Program-made: the position numbers and the translations under genes
Notes under the pieces: model-generated
The model's database searches: none
What the model saw: only the letters and a program-made list of their open reading frames with translations
What the model was told of the DNA's origin: nothing
Assembly: GCA_900620265.3 (NCBI GenBank)
Contig: UYNY03000031.1
Location: 85,312-135,585 of the forward strand
Origin: Nitrosopumilaceae archaeon
GTDB lineage: Archaea > Thermoproteota > Nitrososphaeria > Nitrososphaerales > Nitrosopumilaceae
Direction: 5' to 3'
Length of the DNA: 50,274 bases
Shown here: one piece after another, positions 1 to 7,965 of the stretch
Numbering within the stretch: position 1 is the first letter of the stretch
How the letters are laid out: every line of letters starts with the position of its first letter

Positions 1-233
1 GCCATTTTCTTTAATCGCGGGGTCCGGATCTATCAAATTCCATAGATCAGGGGGCCGGGATTAAAGAAATCGGCCATTTTCTTTAATCGCGGGGTCCGGA
101 TCTATCAAATTCCATAGATCAGGGGGCAGGGATTAAAGAAATCGGCCATTTTCTTTAATCGCGGGGTCCGGATCTATCAAATTCCATAGATCAGGGGGCA
201 GGGATTAAAGAAATCGGCCATTTTCTTTAATCG
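1..233. repeat. 72-bp tandem repeat array with nested dyad symmetry
   Basis: Three full 72-bp units begin at 1, 73 and 145, and a 17-nt partial unit begins at 217. Units 2 and 3 look identical; unit 1 differs by one base (C at 56 where the others have A). Each unit holds two nested inverted repeats: an outer 11-bp arm (TTTCTTTAATC at 6-16 against GATTAAAGAAA at 59-69) and an inner 7-bp arm (GATCTAT at 27-33 against ATAGATC at 42-48) around an 8-nt loop. It is AT-richer than its surroundings and non-coding. The array is truncated by the window start. Function unknown: protein-binding array, cruciform or hairpin element. Confidence 0.95.
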
Positions 234-291
234 TGGGGGCGGCGCGCCGGCCACGCTAGGCACGGGGAAAAAAGGGCGGCTATATGCCGCT

Positions 292-1647
292 CTACTGGAA
301 TGGGTCTATGAAGGGGCAGTTGACGATGTGGTCGCTGTCCATCGGCCTTGCAAGCCCGACCGAGATCGAGCCATCGGCCACGAGCGTGTTGATGTCACGC
401 GTGGTCTCGACCAGCGTCGCAGACGACGGATCCTCCCACGTGGCAAGCGATATCCGCCACATGGGCGAATAGTTCGCGTCGCCGGGTCCCGCAAAGGCCA
501 CGCCCGGCTGGAACCCGAGGGGCCCGGGGCCGGCGATGCCGTTGCTGAACTGGTACAGGTCCACCGCCGCGGGGTTGGCGATCAGCGAGGCTGACGACGG
601 CGTGTGTACCACGCCCATCCCCTCTGCTGGGCCGGACGGGGTCGCGTCGGTGACGATATAGTAGATCGTCCTGCCGTCGGGGCCCCAGCCCCTGTGCGCC
701 ACGAACGTGGCGGTCATGGCGTCGGTGTCGATGTCGAGCACCTGCCCTCCGCCGTACGCCGTGTCGTGCGCAAGCTCCTTGTCGGCCTTTACCTGCAGCT
801 GTCCGCCTGGCCACATGACGTGCGGCATGTTGATCACCACCGGCAGGTCCACGAGCGAGATGTCGCCCGCCTCCTCGGCCGCCATGATGTCGGCCTCGGA
901 CGTCAGCAGGCGCGGCTCGGCGTCGTCGTTCCACGCCACGTGGACGTGGGACGTCAGGGCGCTATACCCCTCGTCGCCGGGCACGGTCGTAAAGACCTCG
1001 CCCTGGAACCCGTGCACGCCGTCGCCGGCGATGCCGTTGGAGAACATGTACGTCCTCGAGAGCGCCTCGTCGGGTGCCTCCGCCAGTAGCGGCGCCAGCT
1101 CGACCTTCCATCCCTGCGCCGCCGTTATGACGTCGGCGTGGGCCTGGTCGCTCGAGTCGGTGATGATAAAGTGCACATCACCCCCGTCGTGGTACCCAAG
1201 GTGCAGCGGGATCACGGCCGGCACGTTCGCCGCAGAGAGCCTGAGCTCCATGTGCGCGTGCGCCGCCATGTGGTCCGTCATGGCCTCCTTTTCCATGCTC
1301 TCCGACATGGCATCACCTGCCGCGCCGTCCTTCATGGCGTTCTTTTCCATGGCGTCCCCCTCCATTGCCTCACCCTGCATGTGGTCGGACTCTGCTTCCT
1401 TCTCCATGGCGTCCTTCGACTCCATGGCTTCCCCCTCCCCGCGGTCTCCTGCCTGGGGCGTAGCGACGGGAACCCCCGTGCTGCGCTGCGCCTCCCACGC
1501 CTCCCTGCCACCCGGTATCTCGGAGCACATCTGCACCCCGCAGATCCTCGGGTTGGCAGCGTCGGCCAGTGGCACGCTACCCATGACAAGCCCTGCCGCG
1601 AGCAGGGGCAGCGCCGCGAATACCGCGGCGCGTGTCTTCTTGTCCAT
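292..1647 (-). CDS. secreted two-domain protein with Met/Glu-rich linker
   Basis: The 451-aa product has an N-terminal signal peptide (basic start, hydrophobic residues about 8-30). A Cys-containing segment with CSEIPGG (about 41-47) follows, resembling a motif I associate with exported thaumarchaeal proteins. Residues about 70-130 are a low-complexity linker of repeated EAMEKEA/DAM/DHM units, rich in Met, Glu and Asp. Two related beta-type domains follow; each carries an FSNGIAG...GFQ motif (near 205 and 365), so they look like an internal duplication. The ATG at 1645-1647 has a TATA-like CTTTTAAGG about 27 nt upstream. The likely location is the cell surface or the pseudo-periplasm. The Met-rich linker could bind metal such as copper, which is inference only. 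Confidence 0.85.
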   Translation of the reverse strand: MDKKTRAAVFAALPLLAAGLVMGSVPLADAANPRICGVQMCSEIPGGREAWEAQRSTGVPVATPQAGDRGEGEAMESKDAMEKEAESDHMQGEAMEGDAMEKNAMKDGAAGDAMSESMEKEAMTDHMAAHAHMELRLSAANVPAVIPLHLGYHDGGDVHFIITDSSDQAHADVITAAQGWKVELAPLLAEAPDEALSRTYMFSNGIAGDGVHGFQGEVFTTVPGDEGYSALTSHVHVAWNDDAEPRLLTSEADIMAAEEAGDISLVDLPVVINMPHVMWPGGQLQVKADKELAHDTAYGGGQVLDIDTDAMTATFVAHRGWGPDGRTIYYIVTDATPSGPAEGMGVVHTPSSASLIANPAAVDLYQFSNGIAGPGPLGFQPGVAFAGPGDANYSPMWRISLATWEDPSSATLVETTRDINTLVADGSISVGLARPMDSDHIVNCPFIDPFQ

Positions 1648-1722
1648 GCCGGGGCGGGCCGGGGGACGCCTTAAAAGAATTTGCCCAAAAGGGGCCCGAT
1701 CCGGGGCGGATCCCGGGCCGGA

Positions 1723-2064
1723 TCAGGGGGCCCGGAGCCTCGAGCGCAGCTCCGCTATCCGGCCCGCCTCGGCCGGCTCCGCCAGGGACTGGGCGCACGC
1801 GAGGGCCCGGTCCAGCACCCCGGCCCGGGGCACCGACTGGGCCTCCCCTGCAAGAAAGTCGGCCAGCTCCGAGGCGGCCCCGTCGACCTCCGGGATGGTC
1901 CTTGCCGCCTCGGCCGATATCGCCGGCGCCAGCGCCGGCGATCCCCCGAGCCCGCGCCCGGCGCGCGCCTCGCAGAGGCGCTCCCTGTACAGGCCGAGCG
2001 CCGCAAAGGCGTCCTCGTACCCGCCGTTTATCAGGTCAATGCCGCCCGTCCAGGCGCCGCTCAT
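1723..2064 (-). CDS. hypothetical helical protein
   Basis: A 113-aa product starting MSGAWTGG and rich in Ala, Glu and Arg, apparently all helical, with no motif I recognise. The longer open frame reaching 2340 is not used: its upstream part is Arg/Gly-rich shadow sequence over the neighbouring gene. The ATG at 2062-2064 has a TATA-like GCATATACG about 28 nt upstream, in the tail of the preceding gene. It lies downstream of the small membrane protein at 2097-2306 in the same direction. Confidence 0.6.
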   Translation of the reverse strand: MSGAWTGGIDLINGGYEDAFAALGLYRERLCEARAGRGLGGSPALAPAISAEAARTIPEVDGAASELADFLAGEAQSVPRAGVLDRALACAQSLAEPAEAGRIAELRSRLRAP

Positions 2065-2096
2065 GCGGGGCTGGCGCCAAGCAACCCCGTATATGC

Positions 2097-2306
2097 CTAC
2101 CCGCGCGGCGGCGGGCCGCGGCTCACAAGGTACAGAAGGGCGCCGGCCAGGGCGACGCCGATCCCGGCGATCCCCACGAACGTGCCGGCGTTCCTTGCAA
2201 GCTGGAGCGCCGGATCGCCGGGGTTCTGCCCGACAGAGTAGAACGCGGCAAGGCCGGCTGCCAGCATGCAGATGCCCGCCAGGAACACCGCCGCCTCCGC
2301 CCTCAT
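2097..2306 (-). CDS. small two-helix membrane protein
   Basis: A 69-aa product with two hydrophobic segments (about residues 5-23 and 42-62) separated by a short polar loop that contains NPGD. The ATG at 2304-2306 is preceded about 28 nt upstream by a TATA-like GTTTATAAC. No enzymatic motif is visible. It is probably an integral membrane protein of unknown role, followed directly by the 113-aa gene. Confidence 0.65.
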   Translation of the reverse strand: MRAEAAVFLAGICMLAAGLAAFYSVGQNPGDPALQLARNAGTFVGIAGIGVALAGALLYLVSRGPPPRG

Positions 2307-2397
2307 GACGGACCGCCCGGGGCGGGCCGGTTATAAACACGCGTGCCCGGGACCCCCCTTCTATGGCTTATATTTGCCGTGGACGCCCCTATCCCGC

Positions 2398-2769
2398 ATG
2401 GCCGGGGCGGACATGCTCGGGATCGTCCAGAAGATAATAGAGCTGGATCCGCAGATGAGGTTCGCCGCGATCATCGACCACAGGGGGCGCATCAGGGAGG
2501 CGATAATGAAGGCGGGCAAGACCAGCCTCGAGTCCCAGAGGGAGGAGGAGCACTTTTGCAGGCAGGTGGCCCAGAGGAGGAAGATGAGGAAGGAGTTTGA
2601 CAGGTCGCTCGGCAAGGTGAGGTACGTGCACGTCGAGCGGGAGAGCGTCTCGCAGATGGTCATATACACAAAGAGGAACATCGTCTACTTTGCGACGGAG
2701 CCGGAGATGCCGATAAGCGCAAAGGTGCGGCTGGTCACCAGGATAAAGAGGATCACCGCCGACATATAG
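2398..2769 (+). CDS. DUF6659-like thaumarchaeal protein
   Basis: A 123-aa protein with the pattern of a small roadblock/profilin-like fold: MRFAAIIDHRGR near residue 20, a charged helix (SLESQREEEHF), then strands VRYVHVERES and NIVYFATEPE. I assign it tentatively to the DUF6659 family seen in Nitrosopumilus-type archaea. The ATG at 2398 was chosen because CTTATATTTG lies about 28 nt upstream, giving a leaderless start; an ATG at 2413 is the alternative. It ends 8 nt short of the opposing gene. Confidence 0.75.
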   Translation: MAGADMLGIVQKIIELDPQMRFAAIIDHRGRIREAIMKAGKTSLESQREEEHFCRQVAQRRKMRKEFDRSLGKVRYVHVERESVSQMVIYTKRNIVYFATEPEMPISAKVRLVTRIKRITADI

Positions 2770-2777
2770 CCGGGCGC

Positions 2778-3494
2778 CTAGCACGCCCCGCGGAGCTTCC
2801 TTGCGGCCACGAGCGGACCGGCAAGCAGCACCGGTATCGAGACCGCGATGAACGCAGTCTGCAGCGGGGCCAGCGCCGCCGACACCGCTATACCGCCGGC
2901 CGTGCCTGCAAAGATCGACGCCGCGGCCCCGGCGCACGCCGGGCACGCGACGAACAGGCCCGCCGCGGCGCCCGCCCCGGCGCCCCCGCCGAGCCTGCGG
3001 ATCCGCACCGCGAGCGACACGTTGAGCGCCACCAGATACGAGACGGCCAGCTGCAGCACGAGGTTGAGCGGCACCACCTGGAGCCCCACGTTCCACTCCA
3101 GGTACACGAGTATCTTTGGCATGTACCCGGGCGGGCCGCAGCACGGCGAGACGAACGCCGACGGTATCTCGGCCCCATAGTGCTCCTCAAAGTCTATCCC
3201 CGGCTGGTAGACCAGCGTCCCGGAGAAGAGCGTAAAGAAGACGCCGTAGGCGGCCAGCGTGGCGGCAAAGGCGCGCCGCTGCGCCGCGCCGTCAGTCGCG
3301 GCCGCGAGCGCGCCCAGGTACCCGGAGCCGGACGCTGCGAGCGTGGCGCGCCACCTGTGCAGCCCCAGGGCGACTGCGCCAAGCGATGCTGCCATCGCCA
3401 GGTAAAAGATGTGGGCTATCCTCTGTATGGCGCCTATCGCGTCCGGCGTCAGCGACGCCGGATCCTGGTACCTCGAGTACGCCAGGAAGAGCAA
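2778..3494 (-). CDS. polytopic membrane protein with Cys pairs
   Basis: The product has about five or six membrane helices and two short Cys motifs, SPCCGPPGY (about 117-125) and ACPACAG (about 185-191). These could bind metal or undergo redox change. The first canonical start in frame is TTG at 3492-3494, inside what reads as the first membrane helix. The open frame continues upstream with hydrophobic residues (WALAATGAAALALL) to about 3609 without ATG, GTG or TTG, so the real start is uncertain and may be CTG. It overlaps or abuts the end of purD. Function not recognised. Confidence 0.7.
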   Translation of the reverse strand: MLFLAYSRYQDPASLTPDAIGAIQRIAHIFYLAMAASLGAVALGLHRWRATLAASGSGYLGALAAATDGAAQRRAFAATLAAYGVFFTLFSGTLVYQPGIDFEEHYGAEIPSAFVSPCCGPPGYMPKILVYLEWNVGLQVVPLNLVLQLAVSYLVALNVSLAVRIRRLGGGAGAGAAAGLFVACPACAGAAASIFAGTAGGIAVSAALAPLQTAFIAVSIPVLLAGPLVAARKLRGAC

Positions 3495-3547
3495 GGCAAG
3501 CGCGGCGGCCCCCGTGGCGGCAAGCGCCCACCCGCCCCTCGTCCCGC

Positions 3548-4846
3548 TCAGGCCCGCGCACCCCGGGGCATCCCGGCGGGCGTCCCGATGTCGGCCCTGT
3601 GCTCAAGCTGGCCGCCCACGCCGGATTGTATCGCATCCTCGACGATCCGGGAGGCCTCGCCGACGGAGGGGGCGGACGCGCAGACGGCGGCCGCGCGCGA
3701 CGCGCCGAGCGCCACGTACCTGCCGTCCCCGCCCGTGCACGAGGACGTCACGAGGTACGCGCCGCCCCCCATACGGCCCGCCGTGAACTCCCTCGGCGGC
3801 GCCCTGGACGGGTACTCGGGGGGCACAAGGTACTTTGTGACCGTCGCCCTGCGCGCGAACTGGACGCGCCCAAGGTTGCCGCCGGCCATGCCGGAGATCA
3901 CGCCGGCCAGCGACCCCTCCAGCACGTCAAGCACGTTTATCGCCTCGGGGTCACCGAGCCGGGCGTTGAACTCCATGAACCGCAGCCCGGAGGGCGTCTT
4001 GAAGAACCCGCCGTTGATGACGCCCGTGAACGGGTGGCCCCTCGAGGCGCACTCTTCCAGGACGGCCAGCATGGCGCGCCTGCACGCCTCCGTGTCGCCG
4101 GGCCCCATGAACGGCAGGTCGGGATCCGGCCCCGCGAGGCACCCCATCCCGCCGGTCCCGGGGCCGCGGTCCCCCTCGAGCCTGTACGGATAGTCATACG
4201 TGGCCGGCGCCAGCTCGAGGCGCGTGCCGTCCGTGAACCCCATGACGGTGAACTCTGGGCCCGCGAGGCGCTCGACCAGCAGCACGCTGCCGCCGGCCGC
4301 CAGCAGGTCCCGCGCGTATGCCGCGCACTCGCCGTACGATCCGAGGTGCTCGGGCATCACCTTTACGCCCTTGCCGCCGGTCAGCCCCTGCGGCTTTACC
4401 ACCACCTGCCTCCCGGACCCCTCGAACTCGGCGAGCGCCCGGTCAAGCGACGCGCCGTCGCGCACGATCCTGTGGAATGGCGATATCTCCGGGCAGACCT
4501 CGGCGACCATCTCCGCCGCGTACGCCTTGTCCCACTCTATCCTCGAGGCGCCGCGCGTGGCGCCCGCCACCGGCACCCCCGCGGCCGCAAGCGCGTCGGC
4601 CACGCCGTTTGCAAGCGGCTGGTCGGCGCTCACGAACGCAAGGCCCGCGCGCGCCTCCCGCGCGAACGACGCCACGGCCGCCGGATCTGCCGGATCACCT
4701 ATCATGAACTCCCCGCCGGACGCGGCGCACGCGTCCCTGATGCCGGGGTTCTCGTGCGGCATGACGGCGCACACCTCCGAGTCCTCGGCAAGCCTGCGGG
4801 CGATGGCCGCCTCGCGCCCGCCCCCGCCAGCCAGCAGAACCCTCAC
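3548..4846 (-). CDS. purD: phosphoribosylamine-glycine ligase (GAR synthetase)
   Basis: This ATP-grasp enzyme of purine synthesis joins 5-phosphoribosylamine and glycine. Evidence is the N-terminal GGGGREAAIA, VVVKPQGLTGGKG (ATP-grasp lysine/glycine loop), GDRGPGTGGMG and the metal-binding region FMEFNARLGDPE. The length of about 432 aa is normal for the family. An ATG lies at 4862-4864, but the GTG at 4844-4846 (VRVLLAGGGG) fits better: it is about 26 nt from TTTTAAAG at 4869-4876 and begins exactly where family members begin. No other purine gene is nearby. Confidence 0.95.
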   Translation of the reverse strand: MRVLLAGGGGREAAIARRLAEDSEVCAVMPHENPGIRDACAASGGEFMIGDPADPAAVASFAREARAGLAFVSADQPLANGVADALAAAGVPVAGATRGASRIEWDKAYAAEMVAEVCPEISPFHRIVRDGASLDRALAEFEGSGRQVVVKPQGLTGGKGVKVMPEHLGSYGECAAYARDLLAAGGSVLLVERLAGPEFTVMGFTDGTRLELAPATYDYPYRLEGDRGPGTGGMGCLAGPDPDLPFMGPGDTEACRRAMLAVLEECASRGHPFTGVINGGFFKTPSGLRFMEFNARLGDPEAINVLDVLEGSLAGVISGMAGGNLGRVQFARRATVTKYLVPPEYPSRAPPREFTAGRMGGGAYLVTSSCTGGDGRYVALGASRAAAVCASAPSVGEASRIVEDAIQSGVGGQLEHRADIGTPAGMPRGARA

Positions 4847-4867
4847 GGGGCAAGGCAGCCACATGGG

Positions 4868-4878
4868 GCTTTAAAACG
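4868..4878. promoter_or_regulatory. near-palindromic TATA element upstream of purD
   Basis: GCTTTAAAACG contains a TATA-like core readable on both strands. On the minus strand it is about 26 nt from the purD GTG. On the plus strand it is about 30 nt from an ATG at 4903 that opens a short frame with no clear homology. A bidirectional promoter is therefore possible. Confidence 0.5.
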
Positions 4879-4902
4879 TTCGCTCCGAACAGGGGATCGT
4901 GC

Positions 4903-5088
4903 ATGCCGGAACGGACGGCGGCAGGCCACAGCGGCACGCTGCTGCCGGAACACGAAGATCCGGGGCAGATCAAGTACAAGCAATGCCGATCGGGCTATGG
5001 GTTTTTTGTGAGTTTTGTTATGAGATTCGTACCAATATTATATACGGGTTCTCCGATCTGTGTAAAAAACTTGGTCTTTTTGACCTGA
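4903..5088 (+). other. possible truncated gene at island edge
   Basis: The first roughly 30 codons (beginning MPERTAAGHSG) have the GC-rich composition of the host genome and a correctly spaced TATA-like element. The rest lies antisense to the AT-rich 154-aa gene and looks like read-through. This suggests the 5-prime stub of a host gene cut by insertion of the 4995-5991 cassette. Evidence is compositional only, and it may be no gene at all. Confidence 0.2.
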
Positions 5089-5459
5089 TCGATTACGGTC
5101 CTAGCCTTTAATTGCCTGCCATTGCCCAGCTCGTATGTTACAAATTCTTCCGAGAGTATCTCGTAATCCACGTCTTCATCTATTATACCAGAAGAAATCT
5201 CGTGGTACTCAAACGGGGTGAATTTTTCAGGTGTTCTTGACGATAATGGAACAAATGTGGAAAGCACGGGCTTGCTGACTATTCCGAATCCCGGTGCGTT
5301 GAATGGGTTTGGTGCAAGATGGCTTATTACACAGATGGCTGAGACAATAGTGCCGGTTCCATCGTTTAGGCGATAATAGCTGGGGAGCAATGAAGTAGGA
5401 TTGCACTTTACATACCCCATATTATTGATCATCTGGGCTAGTTCTTCAGGGGGGATCAT
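4995..5459 (-). CDS. hypothetical protein, third gene of AT-rich cassette
   Basis: A 154-aa product starting MIPPEELAQM with mixed alpha/beta character and no recognised motif. Its base composition is clearly lower in GC than the flanking genes, with many AAT, ATT and TTT codons. The start ATG overlaps the stop of the preceding gene as ATGA (5456-5459), so the pair is probably translationally coupled. It is likely horizontally acquired. The three-gene set has the size of a toxin/antitoxin or defence accessory cassette, but no motif proves this. Confidence 0.65.
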   Translation of the reverse strand: MIPPEELAQMINNMGYVKCNPTSLLPSYYRLNDGTGTIVSAICVISHLAPNPFNAPGFGIVSKPVLSTFVPLSSRTPEKFTPFEYHEISSGIIDEDVDYEILSEEFVTYELGNGRQLKARTVIDQVKKTKFFTQIGEPVYNIGTNLITKLTKNP

Positions 5460-5650
5460 TGATCCACCACCTCGGATGTAACTGACACGACACCGTCATC
5501 GTTTCCATGAATAAGTATTATCTTGTCTTTGCGCACTAGGCGCTCTTTGTATATAACCAAGTGCTTACATGGGGCAACCTCGTGTGAGTGATAACCGGAT
5601 TTTTTAAAAGAACCGCCCACGCCATCAATCTCACCGGAAATTTCAATCAT
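5456..5650 (-). CDS. small hypothetical protein, second gene of cassette
   Basis: A 64-aa, beta-rich product containing HSHEVAPCKHLVIYKE. The closely spaced His and Cys residues might bind metal, but no family is recognised. It starts at an ATGA overlap with the 114-aa gene (5647-5650) and ends in an ATGA overlap with the 154-aa gene (5456-5459). Both overlaps argue for a real coupled gene rather than a chance frame. Its AT-richness matches the rest of the cassette. Confidence 0.6.
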   Translation of the reverse strand: MIEISGEIDGVGGSFKKSGYHSHEVAPCKHLVIYKERLVRKDKIILIHGNDDGVVSVTSEVVDQ

Positions 5651-5991
5651 TTCGCATCGGGATAAAACTTGAAGAACTCCACTTCGGTTTCAGTTTTACG
5701 CAGCGCGTATCCTTCGCCGCACCACATCACCTTGTACAGCTTGCCCATCTCCATATCCGATGTACGGTAGACGATCTGTTCCTCGTCACCCCTGCGCACG
5801 ACCCGCACCGGATCAAGCTCTGGAATCTCGCATACCGGGGGATCACGCCAAGAGGAGTCAGCCGTGACGACAGCCGTCTTTTCCTCAACGCCCGGTTTTG
5901 CGGCAATCTGCAACAGGTGCCCGGCCGTTGAAACGAACACGTCCCGGGTCCGGGTCATGGCGGACTCCGAGGAGACGAACCTGCTTGCCAT
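5647..5991 (-). CDS. hypothetical protein, first gene of cassette
   Basis: A 114-aa product starting MASRFVSSESA, beta-rich, containing VRVVRRGDEEQIVYRTSD. No family is recognised. The ATG at 5989-5991 is preceded about 26 nt upstream by a TATA-like GGTTATTAACG (about 6011-6022), so this gene probably carries the promoter for the three-gene unit. GC content is intermediate between host and cassette, so the insertion boundary on this side is unclear. Confidence 0.65.
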   Translation of the reverse strand: MASRFVSSESAMTRTRDVFVSTAGHLLQIAAKPGVEEKTAVVTADSSWRDPPVCEIPELDPVRVVRRGDEEQIVYRTSDMEMGKLYKVMWCGEGYALRKTETEVEFFKFYPDAK

Positions 5992-6077
5992 GGGGGGAGC
6001 CCGGGAATCCCGTTAATAACCATTTGCTAGATCGGGAACGCCGGGCGGTCGTGCGGCCCGCACGTCCGGCGGCGCCG

Positions 6078-7889
6078 CTATGCCAGCCTCGGCACGAATA
6101 TGTACAGTATCGCGATGATCTCAAGCCGCCCTATTATCATCAGGAACGAGAGCGCTATCTTGGTGGCAGGATCGGTCCCCGAGTCTATCACGCCGGCCGA
6201 CAGCCCGCCGGTCGTCACGACCCCGACGGCCTCGAAGAACGCGTCGTTGAACGGCACCCCCTCGGACATGGCAAGGTGGTGCCCGGCGGCGGCGGCCATC
6301 ACCGGGAACGATGCCACTATCACGATGGTGGCGACGGCCTCCTTCTTTGCGTGGGGCGAGAGCCGGGCGCGCCGCGCCGCCGATGCCATCTGGGCCACGT
6401 CCCGCAGGTGGAGCAGCCGGAAGACCTTGAGCCCGCCGGCCGTCGAGAACCCGCACCCCCCGACGAGCATCAGGGCCATCAGGACCGCCTGCGCCGCCGG
6501 CCCGATCCCGGCCAGGCTCTCGGCCTGGAGCCCCGCAGTCGTGCTTGCAGAGACTGACCGGAACGCGCCCTGGACGGGGTCGGACCCCGTCACCAGCACG
6601 AAGAGGGCCGTCCCGCACCCCAGTATCACAAAGTAGGCGAGCACCTCGCGCCCGAGGCGCGGCGAGAGGAACTTTTTGCCGACGAAGACATAGTGGAACG
6701 TGAACGGGAGCGCCCCGAGAATCATGGCGGCCATCAGCACGGCGCTCTCCTGCCAGAGCAGCCCGTCGAGGATCGTCGATGACGGGACGAACCCGCCCGT
6801 CGCAAGCGTGCTCATCGCCAGCGAAAAGTTGTCAAGCAGGTTCCGCTCGCCCAGCAGGAAGAGGAGCAGCGCCACTATCACGATATAGATCGAGAAGATC
6901 ACCGTGATGGTCACAAAGAGCTCCTTCATCCGCAGCGTCCGGCCGGTGACGAACCCGCGCATCGACTGGAGCTTTGACTCTGGGTAGAACGCAGTTATCA
7001 CCAGGTAGATGAAGCTCATCCCCCCGACCAGCTGCGTATAGCTCCTGTAGAAGGTAAAGCTCTGCGGCAGGTCCTCGGGCGTCTCGAACAGGGATATCCC
7101 GCCGGTCGTGAACCCCGCGGCGCTCGAGAAGAACGCGTTGCCGAAGACCTCGGCGTCGCCGGCCGACCCCGGAAAGACGTACAGGTACGGGACCGTCCCG
7201 AACAAGGAGAGCAGGGCCAGGCTCGAGAAGACCAGTATCGAGGCCTGCTGCAGGTTCAGCCCGGACTTTTCCCCGTACGAGTTCAAAAAGAACCCCGTCA
7301 CGAGCAGCAGCACGGTGGTAAGGTATATGCCGGTGGCAGTCAGCGTGTCCTCGAGCACCGTCGCCACTATGGCGGGGACGAGCAGCAGCACGCCTGCAAA
7401 CTGGAGGACGAACCCCAGGTTGCCGAGGACGGCCCGGACCGGCGGGCTGAGAAGGCGCGGCAGCGTCGTGGTCGCCTGCCTGATATCCTCGGCGATCTCC
7501 CGCTGCAGTATCATGCCGACGAGCGCCCCCTTGCGGTCAAGGACGGGCAGCTTGCGGACGTGCTTGTCCCGCATCACGTGGAGGGCCTCCTGGAGCGACC
7601 TCCTCGACCCGATGGTGACAAGGGGCGAGCTCATGATATCCTTGAGGACCGTCCTCTCGGCGTCCACGCTGGCGTCCCCCACCTTGCTCAGCACGTCCTC
7701 GTCCGTCACGATCCCGACGGGGTCCCCGTCGGCGCCCGTCACTATGATGTCATCGACCTCGTTGCCGAGCCGCCTGACGGCGTCCCGGGTGGGCGTGTCC
7801 CACGGCAGTATCAGGACGTCGCGCTTCATGTGTTGCTCGACGGGCCTGCGCAGCAGGTACGAGATCGCCTTGTTCGGGTTCGACGACAC
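6078..7889 (-). CDS. trkH: CBS-domain TrkH-type potassium transporter
   Basis: A 603-aa product. Residues about 10-135 form a CBS pair (GDPVGIVTDEDVLSKV and GALVGMILQREIAEDI). The rest is a TrkH/KtrB-type channel subunit with repeated selectivity-loop motifs (AAGFTTGGIS, LATGGF, STTAGLQ, VVTTGGLS) and about ten membrane helices. It imports K+ (or Na+/K+). N-terminal CBS modules normally sense adenine nucleotides, so gating by ATP/AMP or c-di-AMP is plausible. The GTG at 7887-7889 was chosen over a longer frame because AATTAAGAG lies about 27 nt upstream; the upstream extension would run through the divergent promoter and gene. No trkA gene is adjacent. Confidence 0.9.
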   Translation of the reverse strand: MSSNPNKAISYLLRRPVEQHMKRDVLILPWDTPTRDAVRRLGNEVDDIIVTGADGDPVGIVTDEDVLSKVGDASVDAERTVLKDIMSSPLVTIGSRRSLQEALHVMRDKHVRKLPVLDRKGALVGMILQREIAEDIRQATTTLPRLLSPPVRAVLGNLGFVLQFAGVLLLVPAIVATVLEDTLTATGIYLTTVLLLVTGFFLNSYGEKSGLNLQQASILVFSSLALLSLFGTVPYLYVFPGSAGDAEVFGNAFFSSAAGFTTGGISLFETPEDLPQSFTFYRSYTQLVGGMSFIYLVITAFYPESKLQSMRGFVTGRTLRMKELFVTITVIFSIYIVIVALLLFLLGERNLLDNFSLAMSTLATGGFVPSSTILDGLLWQESAVLMAAMILGALPFTFHYVFVGKKFLSPRLGREVLAYFVILGCGTALFVLVTGSDPVQGAFRSVSASTTAGLQAESLAGIGPAAQAVLMALMLVGGCGFSTAGGLKVFRLLHLRDVAQMASAARRARLSPHAKKEAVATIVIVASFPVMAAAAGHHLAMSEGVPFNDAFFEAVGVVTTGGLSAGVIDSGTDPATKIALSFLMIIGRLEIIAILYIFVPRLA

Positions 7890-7910
7890 GGCGGCGGCGC
7901 CCGGCCGCCG

Positions 7911-7944
7911 CCTCTTAATTGTATCCCGGCCCACGTTTATAAGC
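7911..7944. promoter_or_regulatory. divergent TATA elements, trkH / nuclease-family gene
   Basis: AATTAAGAG on the minus strand (7912-7920) sits about 27 nt before the trkH GTG. GTTTATAAG on the plus strand (7935-7943) sits about 27 nt before the GTG at 7966. Both genes would be leaderless and could share a regulator bound between the boxes. Confidence 0.6.
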
Positions 7945-7965
7945 GGATCCGCCCCGATCGGCGCC

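Noticed and set aside
1-233. CRISPR array
   Set aside because: Repeats are directly adjacent with no unique spacers, and no cas genes are present.
707-2308. 533-aa plus-strand open frame
   Set aside because: Antisense to the secreted-protein gene and its neighbours; Ser/Ala/Pro/Arg-rich composition typical of a GC-rich shadow frame.
3386-5011. 541-aa plus-strand open frame over purD
   Set aside because: Arg/His-rich shadow of purD with no family resemblance.
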